Origin: Bacillus piscicola
GTDB taxonomy: Bacteria > Bacillota > Bacilli > Bacillales > Marinococcaceae
DNA: 64,000 nucleotides
Assembly: GCF_022458745.1 (NCBI RefSeq)
Contig: NZ_JAJJJF010000007.1
Location: 62,001-126,000 of the forward strand
Direction of reading: 5' to 3'
Part shown: positions 34,532 through 44,219 of the stretch, piece after piece
Position numbering within the stretch: position 1 is the stretch's first letter
How the letters are laid out: every line of letters starts with the position of its first letter
The notes under the pieces: model-generated
Seen by the model: the letters and a program-made list of their open reading frames with translations, nothing else
Told to the model about the DNA's origin: nothing
The model's database searches: none
Made by a program: the position numbers and the translations under genes

Positions 34532-35806
34532 TTAATAACGAAATACCCGAGCCAGCTCCGTGAGATAGAGACCAAGCAGCACGACCGCAACGATTTGGCC
34601 CATTGCAGCGAGAAGCGGAACTTCCAGGAAAAAGGCGACACTGACGAAGAATGTACCGAGCACATATCCATACAAAAGCTTCGTCATTTTCCGTTCGTGC
34701 AGCATCTCTGAAAGCAAGACCTTCCTCTTCTTCTGCCACTTCGTTTGAAAAAGGTGCGCCCACCACAAAAACGGAACTATTTTGGATAAATAACTTAAAA
34801 TCGAGCCGGAAAACCAGCCGAGAATGAGAAACAGAACGACCGTCTCCGTCAGCTTGTCGATTACAACGGTGCCCGGCCAAAATAAGACAGCCACAAGCCA
34901 GACTAGAAAGAGACCGTACACGAAAAACAACAGCCGGTAAGCGATCATAACCGGTCCCGGGCTCTTCCCGCGGCTTTGTGAGCGAATACGCCAAGCCATT
35001 CCTATGAAGACACTGACCGCAAGAAAGAGAAGAATGGCAGCTAAATATGCCGCCGCTTTTTGACCGCTCCAGATAGCTGCGGCCCATCCCCATACCCCTG
35101 CTAGCCACAAGCCGAGGATGAGGTACATATCCCGATTCGCGCGCTTCGCTGCCACCAGAAACATGGGCAGTAATTTAAACGAGTAGGTGATGATAAGTCC
35201 GCCGAGCCACCCGGCGATCCCGAACCATACATGAGAGTGCAGGACCGTTTCATAGGCAAATGGAAGGATCCTTTCACCAAACGCCGCCTGGACCCCCATC
35301 GCCAGTCCAAAGCCCGTTGTCACGAGTACATGCAAGAGCGAAAAGCCAACTCCGCATACATACGGATTCCACTCTTTTTTCTTTCCCGTCGTCACCGCTA
35401 TATTCACGGTGTAGATGAGAACGCCTAGCACGATCAAACCCCCGCCAAGCGTGACACCCATCGTGATTCCCCGTGCAAAGCCAAGTACGAGCACCAGAAC
35501 GCCAGCTGTGTAAAAAGAAAAATGCAGCCAGCCAAGAAAACGACTGAAAAGGACGGTTCGGAGTAGCACTTGCGTAAGCTGATAGCTCGCCCCCATCGCA
35601 ATCATCGTCGCCCACCCGAGGACGAACAAATGGGCCAGCGCCCACCCCGCCGGTGACCGGACCGACCCTTCAAGAATTGCTGAGAAAAACCAAATGCCCC
35701 CCATCATCGCAATTAGAAATGACATCATTCCCGTAGCAAAAAAGGCAAAGGTTAACCGAACAATGACCTCATTAGGCGGAGTCTTGTCCTGCTTTCTCTC
35801 TGTCAC
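34532..35806 (-). CDS. Paralogue of the 28092 membrane protein, NnrS/heme-copper-like (424 aa)
   Basis: About twelve membrane segments, with motifs parallel to those of the 28092 protein: ALAHLFVLGWATMIAMGASYQL and LHSHVWFGIAGWLGGLI with extra His, and IVPFLWWAHL near the end. I start at GTG 35806, eight bases after GAGGAGG; the GTG at 35815 touches the RBS. Monocistronic, convergent with the heme-copper operon. Function unknown; a role in NO response or copper/heme handling is inferred from context. Confidence 0.65.
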   Translation of the reverse strand: MTERKQDKTPPNEVIVRLTFAFFATGMMSFLIAMMGGIWFFSAILEGSVRSPAGWALAHLFVLGWATMIAMGASYQLTQVLLRTVLFSRFLGWLHFSFYTAGVLVLVLGFARGITMGVTLGGGLIVLGVLIYTVNIAVTTGKKKEWNPYVCGVGFSLLHVLVTTGFGLAMGVQAAFGERILPFAYETVLHSHVWFGIAGWLGGLIITYSFKLLPMFLVAAKRANRDMYLILGLWLAGVWGWAAAIWSGQKAAAYLAAILLFLAVSVFIGMAWRIRSQSRGKSPGPVMIAYRLLFFVYGLFLVWLVAVLFWPGTVVIDKLTETVVLFLILGWFSGSILSYLSKIVPFLWWAHLFQTKWQKKRKVLLSEMLHERKMTKLLYGYVLGTFFVSVAFFLEVPLLAAMGQIVAVVLLGLYLTELARVFRY

Positions 35807-35897
35807 TCGCAACACCTCCTCTGCTCATTTTAGCAAAGATCGGCCTTGGCTTCTGCACATGGCAGGAAGGGTGTTCTTTTCATGCATTTTTGCTTGT

Positions 35898-36359
35898 TTA
35901 ATCGATCAACAAGAAAATCGACATCGTACCTGTACCAGCAAACGTAAGCGGCAGGTGGTAGGCCTTTTCGTAACCGGTGAGACTCGTGTCTCCTTGCAGA
36001 ATCGTCGGGGCGGTGATGTCCGTTTTAATCGATTCTGCCATCATATTTGTCGAAAAACTGCCGGCAATCATGTTCCCCAGTTCCCCGCTAAACGACTGCA
36101 GCATCTCCCCTTCAATCGGCATGCCAAACATCGTTTCCCCGATCGAACCGAACACAGCCGGCTCCCCGGTTAACAACAGCTTCCCTTTCATATCACCGGT
36201 AATACCGATAAAAACACCAAAACGCAAGGTTAGCGCCTGCTCCAACGGCTGGGACTCCTCCACCGTAATACGAAGTGGAACCACCTGTTCAATCGATGTC
36301 GTGATCATGTTCAATAACGTAGAAGGCGCCGGCATTGCCGGGTTTAATGAATGTGGCAT
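35898..36359 (-). CDS. CheX-like CheY-P phosphatase (153 aa)
   Basis: CheC/CheX/FliY-family protein. The active motif ELGNMIAG (Glu and Asn three residues on) lies in SGELGNMIAGSF near residue 90, within a helix pair. It would dephosphorylate CheY-P and work with chemoreceptors such as the one at 4.4 kb. I choose ATG 36359 with AAGGAGAG upstream; an upstream in-frame extension has no RBS. Stands alone. Confidence 0.85.
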   Translation of the reverse strand: MPHSLNPAMPAPSTLLNMITTSIEQVVPLRITVEESQPLEQALTLRFGVFIGITGDMKGKLLLTGEPAVFGSIGETMFGMPIEGEMLQSFSGELGNMIAGSFSTNMMAESIKTDITAPTILQGDTSLTGYEKAYHLPLTFAGTGTMSIFLLID

Positions 36360-36529
36360 AACAATCACTCTCCTTGTTTTATGTAAAAAGGGGTATCGTT
36401 CCATGGGACTGCGGCTCGTTTTATTCGTCACATTTTCTGACACATTTTATATCGACAAAAGTACCCATTGTTTAGAGGGTATTTTTTGATTGCCCAAGAC
36501 TTTTGCTTTACCAACCACGAATGGCATTG

Positions 36530-37150
36530 TTCTTTTCGAGCGGCGATCCTTTCACGACATCACAGACTCGCTATGACGTCGCTATTTTGGCATTCTGGAG
36601 TTTTCACGACGCCATTGTGCACCTACGACGTCACTATTTCGTAGATCAATCATTTTCATGACTTCATTCACCCCCTATGACGTTGTTATTTTTGCAATCT
36701 GCTGTTTTCGCTACGCCATACGACCACTATGACGACGCTATTTCATAGATCAACCATTTTCATGACTTCATTGACCAGCTACGACGGAGTTATTTTCGAG
36801 GCGCACTCTTTTCATGACCTCATTCACCCCCTATGACGGCGCTATTTTCACAATCTGCTGTTTTCGCTACGCCATACGACCACTATGACGACGCTATTTC
36901 GTAGATCAACCATTTTCATGACTTCATTGACCAGCTACGACGGAGTTATTCTTGAGGCGCACTCTTTTCATGACCTCATTCACCCCCTATGACGTCACTA
37001 TTTTTGCAATCTGCTGTTTTCACGACGTCATAGCCTACCCACGCCGTCGCTATTCTGGCGCTTTCTTCCTTTCATCGCTTCATACGACCTCTATGGAGTC
37101 GTTATTTCTACAATCGTTTATTTTCATGACGTCATACGCCTGCTTGGGCG
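36530..37150. repeat. 52-bp dyad satellite array, about 12 units
   Basis: CTATGACG-type right arms at 36675, 36831 and 36987 are copies exactly 156 bases apart, with the units between them also copied in order, giving a clear trimeric higher-order repeat. Units use the CGAC(T/C)TCAT and ATGACG arms. The array lies between the CheX gene start and the terminator of the next minus-strand gene. Confidence 0.95.
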
Positions 37151-37164
37151 TCGCTTTTAAAGGA

Positions 37165-37203
37165 AAAAACCCACTGTGACGTAGATCATCACAATGGGTT
37201 TTC
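37165..37203 (-). terminator. Terminator of the propeller lipoprotein gene
   Basis: AAAACCCA-TGTGA pairs with TCACA-TGGGTTTT (37166-37179 with 37188-37202). The minus strand ends in TTTTTTCC. Confidence 0.8.
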
Positions 37204-37212
37204 CGCTGGTGT

Positions 37213-39153
37213 TTAAATTGTATTTTCTTCGATAACGTCTTGGTTAACTTGCAGATCGGTGATGTAGAATTGTCCGTCTATTTGCTTGACGTGGTAAACG
37301 TTGTTATACTGCTTTTTCGTTTCGGTTCCGGTTTCCGTGGAGTAGATGGTAAAGATCTCTTCTACCCGTACGTGATAGCCGCTCTCTTTGGCGCTTTTTA
37401 TTTCGGTGATGGTATAATTTACTAATTCTTCTTTCGTGTTTTTCGCATACATGTCGGCAATAAAAGCGGCTTGCTGGTCATAAAGGGGACTGGCTGGGTC
37501 TATGAAATCACTGATATAATACATTTCACCGTAGTTGACAGCACTCGCGAAGCTTTCAATGTATTGGCTCATGACCGCTTCGACCGCCAGTTTATCCGCG
37601 CGCAGCTGTTCATCGGCATAATACTCAGCTGCTTCTTCCGCCGTCGATTTAGTCAGCATAATCACCTGGCCGTTCGTGTCGAGCGAAAGTCCCCCTTCTA
37701 CTCGGCGTAACGTGCTGTATTCCCCGTCTACCGTAAGTCCGAGTGACTCGTAAGTCTCCCCTGTCACGTCAAAATTCACTTTTTCCCCGTTTTCTAAGTG
37801 TTCGACCACACCGTCCTTATGAAACTGGAGAAAAGTCGAATCCCCTTCGTACTCCGCTTTCCAGACGCCGACGATATCATCCGCATCCATCAGGTTCGAA
37901 TACACTCGTTCATTTTGATAAAAAACAGCCGAATACTTTTTCAAATCGATATCAATTCGCTCGGCTTCTTTCATATTTTCCATGATATAGAGCTCGTCTT
38001 TTGTTGTGGCATATGCCGTATTGCCGTAAGAATAAACGTAGTTATCCAGCTCTGTTTCCAACTTTGTTTTATTCAAAAACAACTCATGATTCGTATTGTT
38101 GTATAGTACTTTGTTGTCCCCCGTAATAGAAAAATCCATCACATCCGAGCCGACTTTTTGTTTTTCTTCCTTTTCAGTCCACTTGTAAAGGGAATCATCC
38201 TCGTCCATCAAGAAAATCGCATCTTTCGTGATCTCAAACCTGGCAACCTCACTCGTCATTCGTACCGCTTTATCGGCGTCTTCCTCTTTGCGATAAAAGG
38301 TGCCATCTTCAGTTGTGTAATAAAATTGATCGTTATAGTAATCGTACTGCTGAACCCCGTCGATTATTTTCACAGGACGCGTATTTTCCGCAAGGTCAGC
38401 GACATATAACGCCGGCTTGTCCTCTTCCGCAAAGCCGACGTAATAGAGTTTGCCGTTCATTTTCACCGCAGAATCCGGACGTACCGGGTCAGACGAGATT
38501 CTCACGGATTCCGCGTCGGCATTTTCTACATAATAGAGCGCATTTTCCCCATTCACGTAGGCAATATCTTCTTTGTCACTCAACAACTCAAAAACAAAAG
38601 CATCGGAGGAGAGCTTTTTCTCTTCCCGCGTGGAGACGTTATACAAACGAAAGTCCCCATCATCGTCGGTATAATACAAATGATCTCCCGCCAGCTCGTA
38701 CTGAAAAACAGACGAGGCCACTTTCTCGGCGTCTTCTCCGTTTTTCACCATGTATAAGTCCATCTGTTCGTCGACAAAAGTCACCGTATCCACACCTGTC
38801 CGTTGATACGAACTGACGCTTTCTCCGAGCTTCACCGACCCCGCTTCTTCGGTAAACTCGTACAAATCACGATTCTCTGTCACGTATAATACCTTTTCAT
38901 CCTCGTTGTAATACGTAAATTCATGATCAAGCACGTCGCTTGCTATGCGGCTCGGTTCCGCGTTTTTTCCCGTTATGTAAAGATTCCCGGCACTTCCGTA
39001 ATCCGATTCATACTCCGATTCAAACAAAAGAAACGACGTATGCCCGGCAGCCGGCGATTTCTTCGTCCCCGCCTGCGTCTCCTCGTCGTTGCTGCAGCCG
39101 GCAGCGGCTAAAAGCAATAGAAAAATAAAAATAACACCCTTACCCCACTTCAT
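37213..39153 (-). CDS. Lipoprotein with beta-propeller-like repeats and C-terminal TcaA-like domain (646 aa)
   Basis: A lipobox (LAAAGCSND, Cys 20) anchors it outside the membrane. Residues about 40-400 consist of repeated blocks like YNEDEKVLYVTENRDLYEFTE and YYTDDDGDFRLYNVSTREEKKL, which suggest a DUF5050-like or propeller fold. The last ~110 residues, from AVEAVMSQYIESFASAVNYG, look like the NTF2-like C-terminal domain of TcaA/YvbJ-type proteins. Very acidic. Function unknown; possibly a cell-envelope sensor. RBS AAGGGGGAG. Confidence 0.75.
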   Translation of the reverse strand: MKWGKGVIFIFLLLLAAAGCSNDEETQAGTKKSPAAGHTSFLLFESEYESDYGSAGNLYITGKNAEPSRIASDVLDHEFTYYNEDEKVLYVTENRDLYEFTEEAGSVKLGESVSSYQRTGVDTVTFVDEQMDLYMVKNGEDAEKVASSVFQYELAGDHLYYTDDDGDFRLYNVSTREEKKLSSDAFVFELLSDKEDIAYVNGENALYYVENADAESVRISSDPVRPDSAVKMNGKLYYVGFAEEDKPALYVADLAENTRPVKIIDGVQQYDYYNDQFYYTTEDGTFYRKEEDADKAVRMTSEVARFEITKDAIFLMDEDDSLYKWTEKEEKQKVGSDVMDFSITGDNKVLYNNTNHELFLNKTKLETELDNYVYSYGNTAYATTKDELYIMENMKEAERIDIDLKKYSAVFYQNERVYSNLMDADDIVGVWKAEYEGDSTFLQFHKDGVVEHLENGEKVNFDVTGETYESLGLTVDGEYSTLRRVEGGLSLDTNGQVIMLTKSTAEEAAEYYADEQLRADKLAVEAVMSQYIESFASAVNYGEMYYISDFIDPASPLYDQQAAFIADMYAKNTKEELVNYTITEIKSAKESGYHVRVEEIFTIYSTETGTETKKQYNNVYHVKQIDGQFYITDLQVNQDVIEENTI

Positions 39154-39553
39154 TTCATGTCTCCCCCTTAACTAGTCCTGATGAAAAAGTCCTTTTGTAT
39201 TCTTGTTAAGTATAATAATCTTTGAAAAAGGATTCAATGACAGAAAAGATTAGCTTTCCTGCGCTAATGTCGTCTCACGTAGCAGGTGGCGACACGAATA
39301 AAGACGTGAAATTAGAAAGAGCAAAGAATAGCAACGTCATTGCGGTCGAATGACGCCTTGAAATCGGCAAAGTCTAGATACTGCGGCGTTATGGGGGTCG
39401 TATGAGGCTATGAAAATGGAATGAACTTGATTTCACAACGTCATAGAGGAACAATGACGTTACGAAATCGAGATAGGATCGATGTCATGACTTCAACGAG
39501 CATGGTGACGCCGTCCTTTTGGCTGTTGCTCATGATAAATGGCGGGTTTCCAC
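39154..39553. repeat. Gap with a short degenerate 52-bp dyad array
   Basis: Between the lipoprotein gene and the Spo0E gene. About 39290-39490 holds three or four degraded units (AGCAACGTCATTGCGG, CACAACGTCATAGAGG) in the reverse orientation; units beyond 39490 are unclear. I see no gene in the gap. Confidence 0.75.
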
Positions 39554-39715
39554 TTAGATCGGTTTTTCACGTTGGGCGAGATCATTTAACAATTCGTCTA
39601 ACTCTTGACTGATCTGCACGACACGAGAGTCTGTAAAATCACCAATTTGCTCATAAAGAACGATCATCTTTAGCCGCAGCTCATCTATTTCTATTTTTAA
39701 TTGCTCCACTTTCAT
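39554..39715 (-). CDS. Spo0E-family aspartyl-phosphate phosphatase (53 aa)
   Basis: Small two-helix protein with the Spo0E signature: VEQLKIEIDELRLKMIVLY, then FTDSRVVQISQELDELLN containing the SQELD catalytic motif. Such proteins remove phosphate from Spo0A-P and delay sporulation. I start at ATG 39715 with AAGGGGG just upstream. The gene is isolated among satellite arrays. Confidence 0.9.
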   Translation of the reverse strand: MKVEQLKIEIDELRLKMIVLYEQIGDFTDSRVVQISQELDELLNDLAQREKPI

Positions 39716-40049
39716 TGCCCCCTTGTCCGTATTGGAAACAACTTCCGGTTCACAAAAAAACGACCTTCATAAAACAAGGACAGTTGCACTACTCACTCCA
39801 CGTTATGAAAAAGTATCCACATCATCACCAACTGATCCTCGCAACTTTTTTACTAACGTTATTGATTTTATCGGCTGAAGTTCTTGATCTTTTATACCTA
39901 CCCTGAAGTAATCATCACACATGTAGTACTCCTCTACCATTTCTTGCTCTATTATAAAACAAAACAGAAGGAAACAAAAGACAAAGTGCCACCACTTGCA
40001 ACATTGAGGATACTCTAAAAAACAACACCGCCTTGGTGCTGTGAAAACC
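39716..40049. other. Spacer without a convincing gene
   Basis: A 34-codon frame at 39805-39906 encodes a basic, His-rich start and a membrane-like helix (HQLILATFLLTLLILSAEV), but there is no RBS. I see no promoter or terminator that I can support. Confidence 0.4.
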
Positions 40050-40670
40050 GGCGCGGGCTAAAATAACGACGCCAGCGGGCACCTATGACGTCGTCAACCC
40101 TAGCATGATTCATAATAACGACTCCATTGCACACGTAGGGTGTCGTCAAATCCGACGCGCGGCATCATAGCGACTACATTGGTCCTTTATGACGCCTCCA
40201 AATCCGGCGCAACGAAAAATAAGGACCTCATCGAGCCTCTATGACGTCGTCAATCCTAGCGTGATTCATAATAACGGCTCCATTGCACACGTATGGTGTC
40301 GTCAAATCCGACGCGCGGCATCATAGCGACTACATTAAACCTCTATGACGCCTCCAAATCCAACGCAACGTAAAATAAGGACCTCATCGAGCCTCTATGA
40401 TGTCGTCAATCCTAGCATGATTCATAATAACGACTCCATTGCACACGTATGGTGTCGTCAAATCCGACGCGCGGCATCATAGCGACTACATTAGTCCTTT
40501 ATGACGCCTCCAAATCCGGCGCAACGAAAAATAAGGACCTCATCGAGCCTCTATGACGTCGTCAATCCTAGCGTGATTCATAATAACGGCTCCATTGCAC
40601 ACGTATGGTGTCGTCAAATCCAACGCAACGAAAAATAGCGACGCCATATCTTGTATGACGTCGCGAGAGT
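40050..40670. repeat. 52-bp dyad satellite array with a clear 156-bp higher-order repeat
   Basis: The same three-unit block (CTATGACGTCGTCAA..., TAGCGTGATTCATAATAAC..., GACGCGCGGCATCATAGCG...) recurs with TATGACG at 40084, 40240, 40396 and 40552, steps of exactly 156 bases. The copies are much more alike than neighbouring 52-bp units, so the trimer was amplified recently. It ends at the stop of the MFS gene. Confidence 0.97.
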
Positions 40671-40679
40671 GGTAGATGT

Positions 40680-41930
40680 TTAATTGATTTTGTATTGGGG
40701 GCTTTTTGTGTTTTCAGTAGGGTTGATGACTCGTTCTTTTCCAGCTGCAATACCGGTGAAGAGGATGACGACGGCAATGGCGATCAGTAGGAGGAGGGGG
40801 GTGCCCCATCCGTGGCTCATGTCATGCAGCGCCCCGACAAGGACCGGGCCGACCGCTGCCAAGAGATAGCCGAAAGACTGGGCCATGCCTGACAATTCGG
40901 CTGCTTCATACCCGTCGCTTGTTCGCAAGGTGAAAAACATCATTGATAAGCTGAAGGCACTGCCGCAGCCAATTCCAATGAAAATCGCATACAAAGGAAC
41001 AAAAGTGGTGTTGCCTTGAAAAAGTCCGGCCACACCGAGGATAAACAAGACGGCAACCCCAATACTCAGTCCTACTTGGTTTTTCACTTTTTCTGCCAAG
41101 ATCGGCATGATAAAGGTGAAAGGGATTAACGCAAATTGCATGAGAAACACGATCCAGCCGGCGGAGCTCGAGCCGAACCCGTTGGATTGTAAAATATCCG
41201 GAAGCCACGTGATCATGGTGTAAAAGATTAAGGACTGGAAGCCCATGAAAATCGTGATTTTCCAGGCTAGTGGCGAACGCCATAGATTTGGGCGTTTTTT
41301 CACTGTTTCGCCGCTGTGTATGTCCGGAAGATCTTTTTGTTTGCGAAGCTGTGGAATCCACACGAGCAGCGCGATGATCGCAAGTATTCCCCAAACGACA
41401 AGTGCGCCGCGCCAGCCGATCCCGCCAATAGATGAAATCGGGACACTAAGCCCGGAACCGAGCGCGCCGAAAATATTCATGAAAACCGCATATAACCCGG
41501 TCATGACACCGATTTTTAAGGGAAAATTCATTTTGATAAAACCAGGCAGCAGCACGTTTCCGATAGCAATTGCAAGCCCAATGAAGAGCGTTCCGATAAA
41601 CAAAAAGCTAATCCCCGTCAGCGAACGGATCGCGATACCAAGAATAAGCAGCATCAAAGCGACAGCTATCGTCCATTCCATCCCAATACGGTTCGCTATT
41701 TTTGGAGCGAATGGGGACAGCAACGCAAACGCGAGTAACGGCAGCGTTGTAATGGACCCAGCGAGCGCATTCGAGATACCGAGGTCATCGCGGATAAACG
41801 TGATCAGCGCTCCCGCTGAAGTCAATGGCACCCTTAGATTGGAACCGATTAAGATCGCGCCGAGGAGCAGTAACCAACTGTTCGTGCTCGCGTTGTTTCT
41901 ATTTCCTAGTGATCCGGTTTGTTTATTCAC
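40680..41930 (-). CDS. MFS transporter, CynX/NimT-like (416 aa)
   Basis: Twelve-segment major facilitator of the CynX/NimT group: LLLGAILIGSNLRVPLTSAGALI, LAGSITTLPLLAFALLSPFAP and a conserved IGLAIAIGNVLLPGFIK block. Relatives move cyanate, nitroimidazoles or other small compounds; the substrate here is unknown. The start is GTG 41930; its RBS GGAGGAG overlaps the stop of the upstream GntR gene, so the two are co-transcribed and coupled. Confidence 0.88.
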   Translation of the reverse strand: MNKQTGSLGNRNNASTNSWLLLLGAILIGSNLRVPLTSAGALITFIRDDLGISNALAGSITTLPLLAFALLSPFAPKIANRIGMEWTIAVALMLLILGIAIRSLTGISFLFIGTLFIGLAIAIGNVLLPGFIKMNFPLKIGVMTGLYAVFMNIFGALGSGLSVPISSIGGIGWRGALVVWGILAIIALLVWIPQLRKQKDLPDIHSGETVKKRPNLWRSPLAWKITIFMGFQSLIFYTMITWLPDILQSNGFGSSSAGWIVFLMQFALIPFTFIMPILAEKVKNQVGLSIGVAVLFILGVAGLFQGNTTFVPLYAIFIGIGCGSAFSLSMMFFTLRTSDGYEAAELSGMAQSFGYLLAAVGPVLVGALHDMSHGWGTPLLLLIAIAVVILFTGIAAGKERVINPTENTKSPQYKIN

Positions 41931-41932
41931 TG

Positions 41933-42622
41933 TTACTCCTCCATTGTTGTCGTTACTTGTTGTTGCAACTCATTCATGTATCGCTCCACATAGGCAGCCG
42001 CTCCCGCTTTGTCCTGTTTTTCAATGGCTTCCAAAAGTTCGAGATGCAGCTCTTTTTCAAAATGACCGGGAGGGTTCAACTCCATGACCTCGCGGATAAA
42101 GGTGTACAACCTATCCGTCATTGGTTCGTATAAATCAACGAGTAGCTGATTATGCGCAGCCGCTGCAATCGCTTCGTGAAAAGCAATGTCAGCAGTTATA
42201 AATTCATCCTGATTACCGCGTCCCGCCGCCGCTTGGCAGCCTTTGATACACGCGCGAAGTTGGACAAGATCGTCGTCCGTTCGCCGTTCCGCAGCCATGG
42301 CAGCCGCCTGCTTTTCTAACGCCACCCGAACTTCCAGCGTTTCGAGTAGGTTGGCTTTTTTTACATGCCGCTCAAGGGCCGCACCTAACGCGCTCGCCGA
42401 CCGGACAACCGTGCCGCTTCCCTGCTTCGTCGTTAACAACCCTGCATGCACGAGCGCGCGGATCGCCTCTCTTAACGTGTTCCGGCTCACATCAAAGCGT
42501 TCCATCAGCTCCATCTCCGGGGGAATCCTCTCCCCGACCGCCCAATGCCCCGCTTCAATTAACTGTTCGATCTGAGACGCCACCTGTTCTACTAACGACA
42601 ATCGATTTGTTTTTTTTATCAT
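41933..42622 (-). CDS. FadR-type GntR-family regulator (229 aa)
   Basis: N-terminal winged helix (LSLVEQVASQIEQLIEAGHWAVGERIPPEMELMERFDVSRNTLREAIRALVHAGL blocks, residues about 7-60) and an all-helical FCD effector domain with the metal-binding Asp/His pattern (DIAFHEAIAAAAHN, HLELLEAIE). I start at ATG 42622 with AGAGGGAAC upstream. A longer open frame to 43066 only reads through the 21-bp array. It probably controls the MFS gene in its own operon; the effector is unknown. Confidence 0.9.
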   Translation of the reverse strand: MIKKTNRLSLVEQVASQIEQLIEAGHWAVGERIPPEMELMERFDVSRNTLREAIRALVHAGLLTTKQGSGTVVRSASALGAALERHVKKANLLETLEVRVALEKQAAAMAAERRTDDDLVQLRACIKGCQAAAGRGNQDEFITADIAFHEAIAAAAHNQLLVDLYEPMTDRLYTFIREVMELNPPGHFEKELHLELLEAIEKQDKAGAAAYVERYMNELQQQVTTTMEE

Positions 42623-42717
42623 AGTTCCCTCTTTATAAAATTTGTAGGATGATTGGTTCATAGAACAGATTAACACAAGGCGCGAGGACGTGTAAATGAA
42701 GAAAACTTCGTCCCTGC

Positions 42718-43078
42718 GCAAGTCTGGATAAAACGTACAGATCTCTGAATTATGGTGCTCCGTGTATGGATTCATAGAAGGGAAGTCTGGATTCTCGGGT
42801 GACAACTCTGGATTAATGGAACTCAAGTAGGGATTCCAAGCCGCATCATCTGGATAAGGCGATAGGGAGATAACTGGATTCTTACTGCGCGAGTCTGGAT
42901 TTCCGTTCCTTATGTATGGATTCTTCACTGGAGTCTCTGGATTTCCACGCCTGATGTGTGGATTCCATGCACTGTTGCCTGGATTCTTGCCCCTCAAGTC
43001 TGGATTTCCACACCCGTTGTATGGATTCCGTGCACGGATGTCTGGATATCTGCTTTCACACGACAATGGATTCCTGCT
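42718..43078 (+). repeat. 21-bp TCTGGATTC tandem array
   Basis: About 17 units of 21 bases (TCTGGATTC or TATGGATTC cores) between the divergent GntR and ctaB genes. Same strand orientation as every other array of this family. It lengthens the GntR open frame artificially. Confidence 0.92.
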
Positions 43079-43231
43079 TTGTATTTCTCGATGTTACGGC
43101 GTGTTCACATTTACGTAAAAACACACGCCTACAAGCGAATAAAAGTTTGAATAGCGTTCCCGGAAGATGTATGGTAGATATGTATCATAGTGTTTTAATC
43201 ATTTTTTAGGAAAAAAGGGAAGAGGATAATC

Positions 43232-44146
43232 ATGCAGAGTTCAGATATCACCACAGAAAAGCAGACGTTCTCCCAAGTGTTAGGAAAAACGGTGAAAACC
43301 GGTATTATAAAATCAAATCTCGTACCGATGTTTGCTGGACTAACATTGGCACTTTATACGTACCAGATCAACCTTGTTGGAAAACTTCCGGATATCTTTT
43401 TTGCTTTAATTGGTACGACACTTGTGATTGGGGCCGCCGGGGCTTTCAATAATTTATACGACCGCGATATTGACGCGATTATGGAACGGACAAAGACGAG
43501 GCCTACGGTCACCGGGGATATCAAGCCGGCCGCTGTATTAGTCCTCGGTATCGTGATGTCGATTGTCGGAATAGCGGTTCTTTACTTCGCGACACCTCTC
43601 GCCGCGCTCCTCGGGTTTCTCGGATTATTCTTTTACGTGGTGCCGTACACGATGTGGAGTAAGCGGAGAACGATTTACAATACAGAAATTGGCAGCATTT
43701 CCGGGGCGATGCCGCCGCTTATCGGCTGGGCTGCGATGTATCCAGACATCACACACCCTGCGATTCTCGGACTTTTTGTCGTTATGATTATTTGGCAAAT
43801 GCCGCACTTCTATGCGATCGCGATTCGAAATCATAAGGCGTATGAGGGAGCGAACATCCCGATGCTTCCCGTCGTAAAAGGAACCAAACGAACGTATCAT
43901 CAAACAAATGTGTATTTAGTCATCATGATTTTGATCAGCTTTTTATTCGGATCCTTAAGCTTAGGACTCATGCTGGTTGCCCTCCTGTTAAGCGTGATTT
44001 GGCTCGTTATTAGTGTGCGTCGTTATGACGAAGCAGAACCTGAGCAATGGGCAAAATCAATGTTTTTCTATTCACTCATCCATATGACCGTCTTATTCTC
44101 CACCGTTATTATTTACTCGTTAGTCGGCATTATTTTTCGTTTATAA
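43232..44146 (+). CDS. ctaB: Heme O synthase, protoheme IX farnesyltransferase (304 aa)
   Basis: Membrane UbiA-family prenyltransferase that adds a farnesyl group to heme b, giving heme O for heme-copper enzymes. Nine membrane segments. The prenyl-diphosphate/metal motif NNLYDRDIDAIMERTKTRP (residues about 71-90) and the second Asp-rich site are present. RBS GAAGAGGA. The nearest heme-copper operon is at 30.9 kb. A terminator and a 21-bp array follow. Confidence 0.95.
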   Translation: MQSSDITTEKQTFSQVLGKTVKTGIIKSNLVPMFAGLTLALYTYQINLVGKLPDIFFALIGTTLVIGAAGAFNNLYDRDIDAIMERTKTRPTVTGDIKPAAVLVLGIVMSIVGIAVLYFATPLAALLGFLGLFFYVVPYTMWSKRRTIYNTEIGSISGAMPPLIGWAAMYPDITHPAILGLFVVMIIWQMPHFYAIAIRNHKAYEGANIPMLPVVKGTKRTYHQTNVYLVIMILISFLFGSLSLGLMLVALLLSVIWLVISVRRYDEAEPEQWAKSMFFYSLIHMTVLFSTVIIYSLVGIIFRL

Positions 44147-44156
44147 TCATTGGAAA

Positions 44157-44203
44157 AAACAACGGCGCCATCCGCCTGACATCGTGGATGGCGCCTTTTT
44201 GTT
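44157..44203 (+). terminator. Terminator after ctaB
   Basis: GGCGCCATCC (44164-44173) pairs with GGATGGCGCC (44186-44195), followed by five T and GTTG. Confidence 0.85.
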
Positions 44204-44219
44204 GTGGCACCAAGCGTCG

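Noticed and set aside
39805-39906. Small membrane peptide (33 aa) near Spo0E
   Set aside because: No ribosome binding site and no neighbour to support it.
42623-43066. N-terminal extension of the GntR regulator
   Set aside because: The extra residues are only the translated 21-bp array; the true start at 42622 has an RBS and gives normal family length.
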